Below are positions 10,208 to 22,800 of a stretch of DNA of 64,000 nucleotides, piece after piece (the first letter of the stretch is position 1; every line of letters begins with the position of its first letter). The notes beneath the pieces were generated by a model, which made no database searches, was not told the DNA's origin, and saw only the letters and a program-made list of their open reading frames with translations. The stretch lies in the NCBI RefSeq assembly GCF_002282895.1, contig NZ_NRRB01000005.1, forward strand, positions 62,001 to 126,000, in the 5' to 3' direction. The DNA comes from Paraferrimonas haliotis (GTDB taxonomy: Bacteria; Pseudomonadota; Gammaproteobacteria; Enterobacterales; Shewanellaceae). Made by a program: the position numbers and the translations under genes.

Positions 10208-11398
10208 ATGCAACAACTGGCCATTCTCGGTGCCACCGGCTCTATAGGCGGCAGTACCTTAGACGTTGTCCGTCGAAATCAAGGGCACTATCAAGTTGTG
10301 TTGCTGGTGGCTAATCGAAACAGTGAGAAAATGGCGAAACTTGTTGCTGAGTTTCGTCCTAAATACGTGGCGATGGTGGATTCACAAGCCAACCAACAAC
10401 TGAAACAACTCATCGATGTAAGCCAGACTAAGGTTTTAGACACGTCTGAAGACGTTGAACAATTACTGGCAAGTGAACAGGTTTCAATGGTGATGGCCGC
10501 CATCGTCGGTGCTGCAGGACTCAAGTCGACGCTAGCGGCGGTGCATGCAGGAAAAACCGTGCTGTTAGCAAACAAAGAGTCGCTGGTTATGTCGGGCCAG
10601 TTGTTCATTGAAGCAGCCAATCGCAGCAATGCTCAGATTTTACCCGTCGATAGCGAACACAATGCCATTTACCAATGCATGCCGATGGCCGTTCAGGAAA
10701 ATGTAGGCCGTGCGAAGTTATCAAGCCATGGCGTTGAGCGCATTTTATTAACCGGCAGTGGTGGTCCATTTTTGGATACGCCAATTGACCAATTGAGTCA
10801 AAAAACACCAGCGCAAGCGTGCAAGCACCCGAATTGGTCGATGGGCCGAAAGATTTCTGTAGACTCGGCCACCATGATGAACAAAGGGCTAGAGTACATC
10901 GAAGCCAAATGGCTCTTTAATGCATCAGAATCACAATTACAGGTCGTTATTCATCCTCAAAGCGTGATTCACTCCATGGTGCAATATAAAGACGGCTCCA
11001 CCTTGGCGCAAATGGGTAACCCAGATATGCGCACCCCCATTGCTCATTGCATGGCATATCCGCAACGAATTGATGCTGGAGTTGAACCTTTAGACTTTTT
11101 CTCAGTCGGACAATTAAGCTTCTTAGAACCAGATTATCAACGTTATCCTGGATTAAAATTAGCCATAGACTGTTGCCATCGAGGCCAAGCAGCGACAACC
11201 GCACTGAACGCCGCTAACGAACAAGCGGTGAGTGCATTTTTAGAAGAACAAATAACCTTTACTGAGATTGCCGCCATTAACCGCGAGTGTGTCGAACGAT
11301 TAGGCGACACACCATTAACGAGCATTGAGGCAGTTTTGGATTGGGATAGGCAAGCTCGAGCGCTGGCCAATCAATTGATTAAGCACAGAGGGTTTTAA
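10208..11398 (+). CDS. dxr: 1-deoxy-D-xylulose 5-phosphate reductoisomerase
   Basis: The committed MEP-pathway enzyme, giving 2-C-methyl-D-erythritol 4-phosphate with NADPH. The 396 residues have the NADPH loop [27 protein letters not shown], the metal and substrate regions [13 protein letters not shown] and [21 protein letters not shown]. The ATG at 10208 is used; upstream GTG and TTG codons lie inside the end of cdsA. Its TAA overlaps the rseP ATG by one base (TAATG), which suggests translational coupling. Confidence 0.97.
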   Translation: MQQLAILGATGSIGGSTLDVVRRNQGHYQVVLLVANRNSEKMAKLVAEFRPKYVAMVDSQANQQLKQLIDVSQTKVLDTSEDVEQLLASEQVSMVMAAIVGAAGLKSTLAAVHAGKTVLLANKESLVMSGQLFIEAANRSNAQILPVDSEHNAIYQCMPMAVQENVGRAKLSSHGVERILLTGSGGPFLDTPIDQLSQKTPAQACKHPNWSMGRKISVDSATMMNKGLEYIEAKWLFNASESQLQVVIHPQSVIHSMVQYKDGSTLAQMGNPDMRTPIAHCMAYPQRIDAGVEPLDFFSVGQLSFLEPDYQRYPGLKLAIDCCHRGQAATTALNAANEQAVSAFLEEQITFTEIAAINRECVERLGDTPLTSIEAVLDWDRQARALANQLIKHRGF

Positions 11399-12753
11399 TG
11401 CTGGGTATTTTGTGGAACCTAGGGGCGTTTATCGTCGCACTGGGGATCTTAATTGCCATTCATGAATATGGCCACTTTTGGGTGGCTCGAAAATGTGGTG
11501 TTAAGGTGGAGCGATTTTCCATAGGATTCGGCAAAACCTTGTTTCGCAAAGTGGGCAACGACGGGTGTGAATACGTCATTGCAGCCATTCCTCTTGGTGG
11601 TTACGTTAAAATGCTCGATGAACGTGTCGAAGACGTTCCAGAATCATTAAAAAGCCAAGCCTTTAATCGAAAGTCCGTCTGGAAGCGCAGCGCAATTATT
11701 GCCGCTGGGCCGCTGGCCAACTTTGGTTTTGCGGTGTTGGCTTATTACGCCATGTTGGTGATCGGCGTACCGTCGATAAAGCCTGTCATTGTTAACGTAG
11801 AAGCGGATAGTCCCGCTCAAGTGATTCAAGTCGATGAGCCTAAGCAAATAACCGCGATCAGTGGTCGAAGCGTTAGAAACTGGGAAGAAGCTCAAATGGC
11901 CATCATTGGCCACATCGGCGACAGTTCAATAGAAGTGACGGTTGAACCAGTATCCGGAGGAGCGAGTGCTACTTATCAACTTGACAGCAGCACATGGAAA
12001 TTTGACCCAGAAACGGAATCGCCCATCACAAGCTTAGGGTTGGTGCCATTTACACCTGAAATTTCAAACACCATTGCCTTTGTTGCTGAGGGCAGTGCTG
12101 CGGCTAAGGCTGGATTGCAAGTGGGTGATGAGCTCATTTTGCTGGGCGGTGAGCCGGTGAACAGCTGGCAGGGTTTTGTTGATGTTATTAAACGTTCTCC
12201 TGGGGTACCTTTGCCCTTAGAAATTAATCGTGAAGGCGAACGTCTGCAGGTGAGTTTAACCCCCGATTCAGAGACGGATCGCCAGGGTAATGTAAGTGGC
12301 CGAATTGGAATTGCGCCGGTAACGGCTCAGTGGCCAGAAGCCATGCAAATTGAATTAAGCTTTGGCCCCTTTGAAGCCATCGGCGCCGCCGCTGATAAAA
12401 CTTGGCATATGATGGGCTTGACCCTTGGTATGCTGGGTAAGTTATTTACCGGAGATATTGCCCTAAACAACCTAAGCGGCCCAATTTCTATTGCTCAAGG
12501 TGCTGGCAGTAGTGCCGGTTATGGGTTAGTGTATTTTCTCGGATTTTTAGCATTAATTAGTGTTAACCTTGGTATCATCAACCTGTTGCCTTTACCGGTA
12601 TTGGATGGTGGTCACTTATTGTACAACTTAGTTGAGATTGTGACCGGCAAACCGGTCCCTGAGAACGTTCAGGAAATAGGATTTAGAATCGGAGCGGCAA
12701 CCCTACTGGTAGTAATGGGTTTTGCCATTTTCAACGACATAGCCCGACTCTAA
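11398..12753 (+). CDS. rseP: RIP zinc metalloprotease of the sigma-E pathway
   Basis: Site-2 intramembrane protease that cuts the anti-sigma factor RseA after DegS. The 451 residues have the active-site H22-E-Y-G-H26 in the first membrane helix and the second motif, NLLPLPVLDGGHLLYN, near 390. Two PDZ domains lie between them (a GLQVGDELILLGGEPVNSWQ stretch marks the second). E. coli RseP is 450 residues. It is translationally coupled to dxr; bamA follows after 36 bp, linking envelope stress sensing to barrel assembly. Confidence 0.97.
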   Translation: MLGILWNLGAFIVALGILIAIHEYGHFWVARKCGVKVERFSIGFGKTLFRKVGNDGCEYVIAAIPLGGYVKMLDERVEDVPESLKSQAFNRKSVWKRSAIIAAGPLANFGFAVLAYYAMLVIGVPSIKPVIVNVEADSPAQVIQVDEPKQITAISGRSVRNWEEAQMAIIGHIGDSSIEVTVEPVSGGASATYQLDSSTWKFDPETESPITSLGLVPFTPEISNTIAFVAEGSAAAKAGLQVGDELILLGGEPVNSWQGFVDVIKRSPGVPLPLEINREGERLQVSLTPDSETDRQGNVSGRIGIAPVTAQWPEAMQIELSFGPFEAIGAAADKTWHMMGLTLGMLGKLFTGDIALNNLSGPISIAQGAGSSAGYGLVYFLGFLALISVNLGIINLLPLPVLDGGHLLYNLVEIVTGKPVPENVQEIGFRIGAATLLVVMGFAIFNDIARL

Positions 12754-12789
12754 TCAGGTAAAAACAAAAAACATAATTAGAAGAGTTTT

Positions 12790-15273
12790 ATGAGACTGAA
12801 CAAAATTATGGCGGCCATGCTAATGCTCGGTGTTGGCGTATGCAATTCCGCTCAGGCTAAGAATTTCGAGCCGTTTGAAGTCAAAGACATTCAAATCGAT
12901 GGTTTACAACGAGTAGCACTCGGTGCGGCGTTGCTGAACTTGCCCATTAAAGTTGGAGATAGGGTAGACCAAGCCAGAATCCAAGCGGCGATGAAGTCAT
13001 TATATGCATCGGCGAACTTTGAGAATATTGAAATTGCTGAAAGCGATGGTGTCTTGCAAATATACGTTCGCGAGCGTCCAACCATTGCAGAGGTCACCTT
13101 CGAAGGCAATAAGGACATCAAAGATGAGCAGTTGCAAGAAAGTTTGAATGACTCTGGCGTAACCGTTGGTGAAGCGCTTGATAGAACCATGCTCAGTGGT
13201 ATCGAGAAAGGTCTGCAAGATTTCTACTATGGTGTGGGTAAGTACGGTGCTCGTGTTGAAGCGCAAATTATTAACTTACCGCGGAACCGGGTTGAGCTGA
13301 AGTTCAACTTCACTGAAGGTGCGGCGGCTGAAATTCAGCAAATTAACATCGTTGGTAACCAAGCATTTTCCGACGCAGATCTTATTGCTCAAATTGAACT
13401 TACCGATTACGTCGCCTGGTGGGACTTTTTTGGCGAACGTCGCTACCAAAAGCAAAAATTGGAAGCCGACCTTGAAGCCATTACCGCCTATTACCAAGAC
13501 CGCGGCTACGTTCGCTTTAATATTACCTCGACCCAAGTGGCAATGACGCCTGACCGAAAAGGCCTGTACGTCACCATCAACGTAGATGAGGGTGAGCAAT
13601 ATACGGTTAAGGAAACCAACCTAACCGGTGATTTGCTAGGGCGAGAAGAGATCATGAAGCTGCTGGTGCCGATTAAAGACGGCAGCCAGTACAACGCAGC
13701 GGAAGTCACCTATACCGAAGACATGTTCGCCAAGTATCTAGGGCGCTTTGGTTATGCTTACCCACAAGTGACGACGTATCCAGAAATCAACGATGATACC
13801 AAAGAAGTTACCCTCAACATTAACGTAGCGCCTGGTAAGCGGGTTTATGTGCGCAGCATTAACTTTACCGGCAACCAAGTGACCAAAGACGAAGTACTGC
13901 GTCGCGAATTACGCCAAATGGAAGGGGCTTGGTTGAATAACCGTCAAGTTGAGCACTCAAAAGATCGTTTGAACCGACTGGGTTTCTTCGAAACGGTTGA
14001 AGCGGATACGGTTCAAGTGCCCGGTACCGACGACTTGGTTGACGTTAATGTAGTGGTTAAAGAGCAACCTTCAGGCTCCTTTAACGGCGGTGTTGGCTAT
14101 GGTACGGAAAGTGGTTTAAGTCTTCAGTTTGGCGTTCAACAAAGTAACTTTATGGGCACCGGTAACCAAGTTGGTGTAAACCTTAATACCAACAAATACT
14201 CGAAAAACGTAAACCTAAGTTACTCAGACCCGTACTTCACTAAAGACGGTATTAGTGCCGGTGGTAGCATTTACTGGCAGGAATACGATGCCGGTCAAGC
14301 AAACTTAGAAAAGTATAAAAACCGTTCTTATGGTGTTGGTTTCGATGTTGGCTTCCCAATTAACGAATACAACCGCCTGAACTTCGGTGTGGCTTATCGC
14401 CACAACACCATTTCTGAAATTTCGGCCTACGAGCAAGCCGTCCGCTTCTATAACATTTACCGTGACCCTAACAATCCAGATGCCGACTTGAGTTTCGATA
14501 ACTTCGAAATCAACGCATCTTGGTATCGCAGTAACTTGAACCGAGGTACATTCCCAAGTGCTGGTTCGAGTCAGCAGCTTTACGGTAAAATGACCGTGCC
14601 AGGTTCGGATTTGAAATACTTCAAAACCAATTTTGAAACCCGCCATTACTTCCCAATCGATCGGGAACACAAATGGGTATTCATGGCCAAAGGTCGTCTA
14701 GGTTACGCCAACGGTTACGGTACCGTAGGTGAGAATGATCAAATTCTACCCTTCTGGGAAAACTTCTACGCCGGTGGTAGCCAAGCGCTGCGTGGCTTTA
14801 GAAGTAATACGGTAGGCCCTCGCTCATTCTATGTATACGGCAGTGGTGAGCCTTGTGCTCCGGATCCAAGCGGCAGTGGCTGTACGCTGCCTGGGCCACA
14901 AGATAAAGTGAGTGTAAACAATGGTAACTCCATTGGTGGTAATGCACTTGCTACGGCTACCGCCGAGTTGATTGTGCCGACGCCGTTTCTTGATGAAAGT
15001 TATCGCAACAGTGTCCGTACCAGTGTCTTTGTTGACGTGGGTAACGTATGGGATACGGAATTTGATTACGATTCCTATCGATTCCTACCCGCGGATCAGT
15101 TTGCGATGATTGATGATTTCTCTGACCCATCGCGAATTCGTGCATCCTACGGTATTAGTGTGCAATGGATTTCACCAATGGGTCCTATGGTGTTCAGTTT
15201 AGCAAGACCTTTGGTGACTCAAAACAACGACCGTACCGAAGTGTTCTCGTTTAATATTGGTCAAACATTCTAA
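12790..15273 (+). CDS. bamA: Outer membrane protein assembly factor BamA
   Basis: The central beta-barrel of the BAM machine. The 827 residues have a signal peptide cleaved after NSAQA (residue 23), five POTRA domains (about 25-425) and a 16-strand barrel. Loop 6 contains the conserved LRGF motif ([13 protein letters not shown]) and, just after it, two cysteines 10 residues apart, as in E. coli. It ends FSFNIGQTF with the terminal Phe of outer-membrane proteins. It sits between rseP and skp, the standard order. Confidence 0.97.
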   Translation: MRLNKIMAAMLMLGVGVCNSAQAKNFEPFEVKDIQIDGLQRVALGAALLNLPIKVGDRVDQARIQAAMKSLYASANFENIEIAESDGVLQIYVRERPTIAEVTFEGNKDIKDEQLQESLNDSGVTVGEALDRTMLSGIEKGLQDFYYGVGKYGARVEAQIINLPRNRVELKFNFTEGAAAEIQQINIVGNQAFSDADLIAQIELTDYVAWWDFFGERRYQKQKLEADLEAITAYYQDRGYVRFNITSTQVAMTPDRKGLYVTINVDEGEQYTVKETNLTGDLLGREEIMKLLVPIKDGSQYNAAEVTYTEDMFAKYLGRFGYAYPQVTTYPEINDDTKEVTLNINVAPGKRVYVRSINFTGNQVTKDEVLRRELRQMEGAWLNNRQVEHSKDRLNRLGFFETVEADTVQVPGTDDLVDVNVVVKEQPSGSFNGGVGYGTESGLSLQFGVQQSNFMGTGNQVGVNLNTNKYSKNVNLSYSDPYFTKDGISAGGSIYWQEYDAGQANLEKYKNRSYGVGFDVGFPINEYNRLNFGVAYRHNTISEISAYEQAVRFYNIYRDPNNPDADLSFDNFEINASWYRSNLNRGTFPSAGSSQQLYGKMTVPGSDLKYFKTNFETRHYFPIDREHKWVFMAKGRLGYANGYGTVGENDQILPFWENFYAGGSQALRGFRSNTVGPRSFYVYGSGEPCAPDPSGSGCTLPGPQDKVSVNNGNSIGGNALATATAELIVPTPFLDESYRNSVRTSVFVDVGNVWDTEFDYDSYRFLPADQFAMIDDFSDPSRIRASYGISVQWISPMGPMVFSLARPLVTQNNDRTEVFSFNIGQTF

Positions 15274-15276
15274 ATC

Positions 15277-15303
15277 GGATACACTTCTAAATTGGATGTA
15301 TCC
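15277..15303 (+). other. Inverted repeat between bamA and skp
   Basis: GGATACA (15277-15283) and TGTATCC (15297-15303) form a 7-bp stem with a 13-base loop just after the bamA stop. No T-run follows. It may be an mRNA-processing or stability hairpin; function unknown. Confidence 0.45.
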
Positions 15304-15330
15304 ACATAATAAAAGTGATAGGAGCTAGTT

Positions 15331-15843
15331 TTGAAAAAAGCGTTAAATAGTGCGTTGTTAGTAATGAGCATGGTTTTGGTACCATTCACAGCCAACGCAG
15401 CTGCAGAAAAAATTGTCGTAGTCGATATGCAGCGAGTATTCCAGCAATTGCCTCAGCGTGAAGAAGTGGCTAAGAAAATTGAAGCTGAGTTTGGCGATCG
15501 CATGGCCGAAGTTCGCGGCATGCAAGAAAGCTTACGCAGCGATATGGAAAAGCAACAAAAAGATGCGGCTTTAATGAGCGCGCAACAAAAAACCGAACTA
15601 GCGCGTAAAATTGAAAGTGCTCAAGCGGATCTTCAATTGAAAGGTAAAGCCCTTGAAGAAGATCTTCGTGCGCGTCAAAACGAAGAGCAAAACAAGCTGC
15701 TAGGTGAAGTTGAAGCCGCACTAAAAGTCTTGGCTGATAAAGAGAAATACGACCTAATCATTCAACGCGGTGCGGTAGTATTTGCCAGTGAAAAAACAGA
15801 CATCTCTGACAAGTTGGTTGAAGCGTTAAGCAAAGGTAACTAA
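15331..15843 (+). CDS. skp: Periplasmic chaperone Skp/OmpH
   Basis: Holds unfolded outer-membrane proteins in the periplasm for delivery to BamA. The 170 residues have a signal peptide cleaved after TANA (residue 23), the core strand KIVVVDMQRV and a long charged coiled-coil region (about 55-125), then a return strand YDLIIQRGAVVFA. It starts at TTG (15331) with AGGAG 6-7 bases upstream. The lpxD start codon follows the stop without a gap. Confidence 0.95.
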   Translation: MKKALNSALLVMSMVLVPFTANAAAEKIVVVDMQRVFQQLPQREEVAKKIEAEFGDRMAEVRGMQESLRSDMEKQQKDAALMSAQQKTELARKIESAQADLQLKGKALEEDLRARQNEEQNKLLGEVEAALKVLADKEKYDLIIQRGAVVFASEKTDISDKLVEALSKGN

Positions 15844-16875
15844 TTGAAAAGTTATACTCTTTTAGAGTTGTGCCAATACCTAGGTGGTGAGCTTCAAGGG
15901 GATGGCGAAATCGCCATCCACAGCGTAGCCACCTTGGAAAACGCACAATCCGGTCAAATTACCTTTTTGGCCAATAAAAAGTACCAATCACAACTGCAGT
16001 CTTCTAAGGCTGCAGCTGTGTTATTGAGCCCCCAAGATGCCAGCTTATATCAGGGTAACGCAATTGTGCTTCAAGACCCTTATGTCGGCTTCGCTCGCGT
16101 CGCTCAGCTGCTAGATACAACACCAGCAGCCGCGGTTGATATTCACCCCACGGCGGTAGTTGACGAGAGCGCATCTGTGGCGGAAGGCGTGGCTATTGGA
16201 GCCAATGCGGTTATTGGTGCCAATGTTCGATTAGAGCCCGGAGTACAAATTGGCCCAGGTTGTGTCATTGGGCAAGATTGTATTATTGGCGAAAACAGTC
16301 GCTTATGGCCAAATGTGACTCTGTATCACAACGTTCATATTGGTAAAGATTGTATAATTCACTCTGCGACGGTTCTTGGTGCCGATGGTTTTGGCTATGC
16401 TAATGAACGTGGGCATTGGATTAAGATTCCACAAACCGGTGGTGTTCGAATTGGTAATCAAGTAGAGATTGGTGCCAGTACCACGGTTGACCGTGGTGCC
16501 ATAGATCATACGGTCATTAAAGACGGTGTTATCATTGATAATCAGGTGCAAATTGCCCACAACGACGTCATTGGCGAGCACACAGCCATTGCTGGCTGTA
16601 CCACAGTAGCGGGCAGTACCACCATTGGTAAACACTGCATAATTGGTGGCATGGTTGCTATCAGTGGTCACATGGAAATCGCCGATCAGGTTCACTTAAC
16701 CGGTCGAACCATGGTGATGAGCTCCATTAAAGAGTCTGGTGTTTATTCGTCAGGTACGCCTCATATGAGCAACCGAGACTGGCGAAAAAATGCTGCCCGG
16801 TTCCGTCAGCTGGATGGCTTATTTAGTCGCGTTAAGCAACTAGAAAAAGCTGGAAAATCTGAACAAAATAAATAG
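15844..16875 (+). CDS. lpxD: UDP-3-O-(3-hydroxyacyl)glucosamine N-acyltransferase
   Basis: Third step of lipid A synthesis: adds the N-linked hydroxyacyl chain. The 343 residues have an N-terminal uridine-binding domain (residues 1-100, with [12 protein letters not shown]), many hexapeptide repeats of the left-handed beta-helix, and a C-terminal helix ([17 protein letters not shown]). The catalytic-His region is recognisable near [15 protein letters not shown]. It starts at TTG directly after the skp stop; E. coli lpxD also uses a non-ATG start. Confidence 0.96.
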   Translation: MKSYTLLELCQYLGGELQGDGEIAIHSVATLENAQSGQITFLANKKYQSQLQSSKAAAVLLSPQDASLYQGNAIVLQDPYVGFARVAQLLDTTPAAAVDIHPTAVVDESASVAEGVAIGANAVIGANVRLEPGVQIGPGCVIGQDCIIGENSRLWPNVTLYHNVHIGKDCIIHSATVLGADGFGYANERGHWIKIPQTGGVRIGNQVEIGASTTVDRGAIDHTVIKDGVIIDNQVQIAHNDVIGEHTAIAGCTTVAGSTTIGKHCIIGGMVAISGHMEIADQVHLTGRTMVMSSIKESGVYSSGTPHMSNRDWRKNAARFRQLDGLFSRVKQLEKAGKSEQNK

Positions 16876-16885
16876 GACGAACTCT

Positions 16886-17338
16886 GTGTCTGAGCAAAAT
16901 AAAGAAATGGATATTAACCAGGTGTTGGAGTACTTACCGCATCGTTATCCGTTTATGCTAATTGACCGTGTACTGGATTATACAGTGGGCGAAACCCTTA
17001 CCGCTCTGAAAAACGTGACCTACAACGAACCGTTTTTTCAGGGTCACTTCCCTGTAAAACCGATTATGCCAGGTGTTCTCATTTTAGAAGCGATGGCCCA
17101 AGCCACTGGTATTTTGGCGTTTAAGACCATTGATCGCCCACCAACGGAAGTGCTGTATTACTTTGCCGGCATCGACAAAGTGCGTTTTAAGCGTCCAGTC
17201 GTGCCTGGGGATCAGTTGATTTTTGAAGTTCGCATGATCAAAGAACGCCGAGGCATTGGCGTATTCTATGGCGAAGCGAAAGTCGATGGACAAGTTGTTT
17301 GTTCGGCCGAATTAATGTGTGCAAGACGCGAGATTTAA
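16886..17338 (+). CDS. fabZ: 3-hydroxyacyl-[ACP] dehydratase
   Basis: Dehydrates 3-hydroxyacyl-ACP in fatty-acid elongation. It competes with LpxA for hydroxyacyl-ACP, which explains its place in the lpx operon. The 150-residue hot-dog fold contains [13 protein letters not shown] with the catalytic His, and [20 protein letters not shown] with the second active-site region. The start is taken as GTG at 16886 (AGGA 8 bases upstream); an ATG at 16907 would remove only seven residues. Confidence 0.95.
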   Translation: MSEQNKEMDINQVLEYLPHRYPFMLIDRVLDYTVGETLTALKNVTYNEPFFQGHFPVKPIMPGVLILEAMAQATGILAFKTIDRPPTEVLYYFAGIDKVRFKRPVVPGDQLIFEVRMIKERRGIGVFYGEAKVDGQVVCSAELMCARREI

Positions 17339-17340
17339 CT

Positions 17341-18111
17341 GTGATAAGTGAACAAGCTTTTATTCACCCTGAAGCCGTTATTGGCAAAGACGTTAGTATT
17401 GGACCGTTTTGCTACGTAGGTAAAGGCGTGACATTAGGTGATGGCTGTATTTTAGAATCTAATGTCGTGGTAAAAGGCCCTTCAACCATTGGTGCTAACA
17501 ATCATTTTTACCAGTTCAGCTCCATCGGTGAAGATTGCCAAGACAAGAAGTACGCAGGTGAGACAACGCAACTGATTATGGGCGACAATAATATTGTTCG
17601 CGAAGGCGTTACCATTCACCGAGGTACCATTCAAGACGAAGGCATTACTCAAATTGGTAGCAATTGTTTGCTGATGGCAAACGTGCACGTTGCTCACGAT
17701 TGTCGGGTCGGTGATAACGTTATTATGGCGAACAGCGCCTCGATTGCAGGACATTGCCATGTGGGCGATTGGGCCATTCTTGGTGGCATGACCGGTGTCC
17801 ATCAGTTCGTCCACATTGGCGCGCACGCGTTCACCGCAGGTTGTTCATTGGTTCTGCAAGATGTACCGCCGTACGTTATGGCAGCGGGGCACGCAGCGGT
17901 TCCAAGAGGCATTAACTCAGAAGGCTTAAAGCGCAGAGGCTTTAGTAAAGAAGCCATCAGTGCCATTAAACGCAGTTATCGCACCGTATTTCGCTCTAAG
18001 TTGGTAAAGGAAGAAGCCTTGGCCAAAATGGCAGAAGACGCTGCGACTTTTCCCGAGGTTAAGAGCTTCAGTGATTTTGTAGAAAATTCAAGTCGAGGAC
18101 TTATTCGCTAG
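17341..18111 (+). CDS. lpxA: UDP-N-acetylglucosamine acyltransferase
   Basis: First step of lipid A synthesis: moves a 3-hydroxyacyl group from ACP to UDP-GlcNAc. The 256 residues have a beta-helix of hexapeptide repeats starting [20 protein letters not shown], the catalytic His region [13 protein letters not shown] and a C-terminal helical bundle. It starts at GTG (17341), two bases after fabZ ends. The family begins here; the open frame upstream is only the fabZ overlap. E. coli LpxA is 262 residues. Confidence 0.96.
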   Translation: MISEQAFIHPEAVIGKDVSIGPFCYVGKGVTLGDGCILESNVVVKGPSTIGANNHFYQFSSIGEDCQDKKYAGETTQLIMGDNNIVREGVTIHRGTIQDEGITQIGSNCLLMANVHVAHDCRVGDNVIMANSASIAGHCHVGDWAILGGMTGVHQFVHIGAHAFTAGCSLVLQDVPPYVMAAGHAAVPRGINSEGLKRRGFSKEAISAIKRSYRTVFRSKLVKEEALAKMAEDAATFPEVKSFSDFVENSSRGLIR

Positions 18112-18112
18112 T

Positions 18113-19270
18113 ATGACCTCCAACTCGCCTTTGACTTTCGCATTGGTAGCGGGAGAAACGTCAGGAGACATTCTTGGCGAAGGTCTGATTAAATCCATCA
18201 AGGCGCGCCATCCTACGGCGCGCTTTGTTGGTATTGGCGGACCAAGAATGCAAGCCCAAGGGCTAGACTCTTGGTTTGCGATGGAAGAGCTATCAGTTAT
18301 GGGCTTGGTAGAGGTGCTCGCAAGACTGCCTAGGCTGTTGTCTATTAAACGCCAGTTAGTCTCGAAAGTGATCAACGCAAAAGTTGATGCCTTTATCGGT
18401 ATTGATGCACCGGATTTTAATTTACGAGTGGAAGCATCGCTTAAACAAGCCGGCGTAACCACGGTGCAGTATGTGAGCCCGTCGGTTTGGGCGTGGCGCC
18501 CCAAACGCATTTTCAAAATTGCCAAAGCCACCCACTTGGTTTTGTCGTTATTGCCCTTCGAAAAATCCTTCTATGACAAACATCAGGTACCCTGTACTTT
18601 TGTCGGACACACCTTAGCTGACGATATCGCAGTTGAGCATGATAAAAGTCAAGCTTGCCAATCCCTTGGATTGGATCCTAACAAACCCGTGCTCGCCATT
18701 ATGCCGGGCAGTCGGGGCAGTGAATTAAAACTGTTGGCAGAGCCATTTTTGATTACCGCTCAGCGATTATTACAACGCCATCCGGATGTACAGCTAGTAA
18801 CGCCTGTGGTTAATGACGCCAGACGCGAGCAATTGCTAACAATAAAAGCTGACGTTGCACCAGATCTGCCCCTGACCTTAGTGGATGGGCAATCAAGAAC
18901 CGTGATGGCGGCGAGTGATGTTATTTTGCTTGCTTCAGGTACCGCAGCACTTGAAGCCATGTTGTTTAAAAAGCCTATGGTAGTGGGCTATAAGGTAAAT
19001 CCGATAACCTATCGAATTGCTAAGCCGTTAATGCAAACCGATCGCTATTCGCTGCCCAATCTTTTATCCTCAAATCGCGATATTGTGCGCGAATTGATAC
19101 AAGATGACTGCACCCCTGAGAACCTTTTTAATGCGGTTTCAGAGCTGCTTAGTGGCGATAACCAAGAGATTATTGAACACTTTACCGAGTTGCATTTAAG
19201 CATGCGCCTAAATGCTTCGGAAAAAGCGGCAGAGGCCGTATTAAATTTGATTGAACAAGGAACGTCATGA
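18113..19270 (+). CDS. lpxB: Lipid-A-disaccharide synthase
   Basis: A membrane-associated GT-B glycosyltransferase (family GT19) joining UDP-2,3-diacylglucosamine to lipid X. The 385 residues carry the N-terminal [15 protein letters not shown] motif, [14 protein letters not shown], the domain-boundary [11 protein letters not shown] and the C-terminal [11 protein letters not shown] donor-binding motif. It starts one base after lpxA ends and overlaps rnhB by four bases. Confidence 0.97.
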   Translation: MTSNSPLTFALVAGETSGDILGEGLIKSIKARHPTARFVGIGGPRMQAQGLDSWFAMEELSVMGLVEVLARLPRLLSIKRQLVSKVINAKVDAFIGIDAPDFNLRVEASLKQAGVTTVQYVSPSVWAWRPKRIFKIAKATHLVLSLLPFEKSFYDKHQVPCTFVGHTLADDIAVEHDKSQACQSLGLDPNKPVLAIMPGSRGSELKLLAEPFLITAQRLLQRHPDVQLVTPVVNDARREQLLTIKADVAPDLPLTLVDGQSRTVMAASDVILLASGTAALEAMLFKKPMVVGYKVNPITYRIAKPLMQTDRYSLPNLLSSNRDIVRELIQDDCTPENLFNAVSELLSGDNQEIIEHFTELHLSMRLNASEKAAEAVLNLIEQGTS

Positions 19271-19842
19271 GTTCTCAATTGATAGCGGGCGTTGACGAAG
19301 TTGGCAGAGGGCCACTCGTTGGTGCGGTGGTCACGGCCGCGGTAATTTTGGATCCCAATCAACCCATTGAAGGATTGAATGATTCCAAGAAACTTTCAGA
19401 GAAAAAACGCATCGTCTTGGCGCAACAAATAAAAGAAAAAGCCCTGTGTTGGAGCCTCGGCAGAGCCGAGGTTGCAGAGATTGATGAACTCAATATATTG
19501 AACGCGACCATGTTGGCGATGCAGCGAGCGGTAGCAAATTTGCCCCAACGTCCTGAGCGTGTGTTAATTGACGGTAATCGTTGCCCACAACTGCCTATGC
19601 CGGCGCAAGCGGTCATTGGTGGAGACGGCAAAGAAGCCTGCATCAGCGCCGCCTCGATATTGGCTAAAGTTGCACGGGATCAAGAAATGCTTGAACTGCA
19701 CCAACAATATCCACAATATGGGTTTGATAAGCATAAAGGATACCCCACCAAAGCGCATTTGGAAGCGTTGGCTCAACACGGAGTGTTAACCTGCCATCGC
19801 CAAAGCTTTGGACCGGTAAAGCGCGTACTAGGAATGGCATAA
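19267..19842 (+). CDS. rnhB: Ribonuclease HII
   Basis: Cleaves RNA in RNA-DNA hybrids and single ribonucleotides in DNA. The 191 residues begin with the type-2 signature [16 protein letters not shown] (acidic residues D10, E11), followed by [30 protein letters not shown] with the third acidic residue region, and [17 protein letters not shown] overlap with lpxB; dnaE begins 3 bp later. Confidence 0.96.
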   Translation: MSSQLIAGVDEVGRGPLVGAVVTAAVILDPNQPIEGLNDSKKLSEKKRIVLAQQIKEKALCWSLGRAEVAEIDELNILNATMLAMQRAVANLPQRPERVLIDGNRCPQLPMPAQAVIGGDGKEACISAASILAKVARDQEMLELHQQYPQYGFDKHKGYPTKAHLEALAQHGVLTCHRQSFGPVKRVLGMA

Positions 19843-19845
19843 ATC

Positions 19846-22800
19846 ATGACCGAACCAAGGTTTGTTCACCTGAGGGTGCATTCAGATTTTTCCATGGTAG
19901 ATGGGCTGGCGAAAGTTAAGCCTTTGGTGGCGGCTGTTAAAGAGCTTGGTATGCCCGCACTCGCCCTAACGGACCAAACTAACTTGTGTGGTTTGGTTAA
20001 GTTTTACGAGGGCTGTCATGCCGCCGGTATAAAACCCATTCTTGGTGCCGACTTTTATTTGCTGAGCGATGAAATTGGCGACGAGGTGTGCCGCCTAACC
20101 GTGCTGGCGATGAACAACACCGGATACCAGAATCTGACATTATTGATCAGTGAAGCCTATCAAAGAGGTCATGTTGAGGGGCGTCCGTGCATAGATAAAC
20201 AATGGTTGGCTAAATACAATTCTGGCTTAATACTGCTATCTGGCGCGAAAGATGGCGATTTAGGACAAGCCTTGCTTAAGGGCAATCAAAGTTTGGCTGA
20301 TGAGGTAGTAAGCTTTTATCAGCAACATTTCGCCGACCGCTACTATGTAGAATTGGTTCGCACAGGTCGCGCTCAAGAAGAGCAGTACCTGCACGAAGCG
20401 GTGGCGTTTGCCAGTCGCCATCAATTGCCAGTCGTGGCCACCAATGAAGTGGTGTTCTTAAACTCACAACAGTTTGATGCTCACGAAATACGAGTGGCGA
20501 TTCATGATGGGTATACTCTAGCGGATCCTCGACGACCGAAGCGCTATTCGGAACAGCAGTACTTGCGTACTGAAGACGAAATGTGTGCCTTGTTTGACGA
20601 CATTCCAGAAGCTTTGCAAAACAGCGTTGAAATTGCCAAGCGCTGCAATGCAACCGTTAGGCTGCACGAATACTTTCTACCTAATTTTCCCACCGGTGAC
20701 CTCTCCACTGAAGACTTCCTCGTCAAAGTGTCGCAAGAGGGCTTGGAAGAACGCTTATCGTTCCTGTTCCCAGATCCAGAGCAGCGTCTTGAAAAGCGCC
20801 CAGAGTATGACAAACGCCTCGAAGTAGAACTGGAAGTGATTAACCAAATGGGTTTTCCAGGCTACTTCTTAATCGTTATGGAGTTCATTCAGTGGGCGAA
20901 AGATAACGATATTCCGGTAGGACCTGGGCGGGGCTCGGGTGCCGGTTCGTTAGTTGCCTACGCGCTGAAAATTACCGATTTGGACCCGTTGGAGTTCGAT
21001 TTACTGTTCGAGCGATTCTTAAACCCTGAACGGGTATCTATGCCGGACTTTGATGTCGATTTTTGCATGGATCGCCGTGACGAAGTGATTGATCATACCG
21101 CAGAGTTGTATGGTCGGGATGCGGTGTCTCAAATCATTACCTTTGGCACCATGGCGGCAAAAGCCGTGATTCGCGACGTTGGCCGTGTCCTTGGTCATCC
21201 CTATGGATTTGTGGACCGCATCTCGAAGCTGGTGCCGCCGGATCCTGGCATGACATTGGCTAAGGCGTTTGAAGCTGAACCCGCGTTACCTGAACTTTAT
21301 GATGGCGACGAGGAGGTGCGCGACCTTATCGATATGTGTCGTACCCTTGAAGGGGTGACGCGTAATGCCGGTAAGCACGCTGGTGGGGTTGTAATTGCAC
21401 CGACTAAAATTACCGACTTTGCCCCCTTATATTGTGACGATAGCGGTGCCAATCCGGTTACTCAGTTTGATAAGAATGACGTAGAAACCGCAGGGCTGGT
21501 AAAGTTTGACTTCTTAGGCTTGAGAACGCTAACCATCATTCAATGGGCATTAAACATGCTCAACCCTGTGCTCGAAAAGCAAGGCAAAGCGCCCGTTGCC
21601 ATTGAGTCGATTCCGCTGGAAGACAAAGCCTCTTTCGATTTATTAAAGCGCTACGAAACCACAGCGGTGTTTCAGCTCGAATCTCGAGGCATGAAGGACT
21701 TAATTAAACGTCTGCAGCCGGATTGTTTTGAAGACATCATCGCTTTGGTGGCCTTGTTTCGACCGGGCCCATTGCAATCAGGCATGGTGGATAACTTCAT
21801 TGATCGCAAACACGGCCGTGAGGAAGTATCGTACCCTGATGCCCAATATCAGCACGACAGTCTTAAGCCCATTCTTGAACCGACCTACGGAATTATTCTA
21901 TACCAAGAGCAGGTGATGCAGATTGCTCAGGAACTTTCTGGCTACACCCTCGGCGGCGCCGATATGCTGCGACGAGCCATGGGTAAGAAAAAACCGGAAG
22001 AAATGGAGAAGCAGCGGGGAACCTTCAAACAAGGCGCTATCGACAATGGGGTTGATGGCGAGTTGTCGATGAAAATTTTTGACTTGGTGGAGAAATTCGC
22101 CGGGTATGGCTTTAACAAATCGCACTCGGCAGCCTATGCACTGGTTTCTTATCAAACGCTGTGGCTTAAGACCCACTACCCGTCCTATTTTATGGCGGCG
22201 GTGATGTCGGCGGACATGGATAATACCGATAAGATTGTGACTCTGGTGGATGAGTGTGAACGGATGAAATTAAAACTCATCCCACCGGATGTGAACAAAG
22301 GCATGTACCACTTCACGGTCGACGATGAACAAAACATTGTGTACGGCATTGGTGCAATTAAAGGTGTGGGCGAGGGGCCGGTAGAAAACATCATCGAAGC
22401 CAGAGGTAATGAGCCCTTTAGAGATCTTTTCGATTTTTGTGCTCGAGTTGATTTGAAGAAGATTAACAAGCGCGTCATCGAAAAACTGGTGCTTGGTGGT
22501 GCCTTAGATCAAATGGGGGCGCATCGAGCTTCTTTGATGGCCACGTTACCCGATGCCATTGCTGCTGCAAGTCAACATGCTAAAGCACAAGAAAGCGGTC
22601 AAAACGACCTGTTTGGTTTGCTCAATGATGATCCACAAGACCAGCGACAGCAATTTGTAGCTTGCCCTAAATGGCCAGATAAAGTTTGGTTAGAAGGGGA
22701 GCGCGAAGCGCTTGGCCTATATTTAACGGGACACCCGATTAATCAATACCTGTCGGAATTAAAGCATTATACTTCTGGTCGATTAAAGGACATTTATCCG

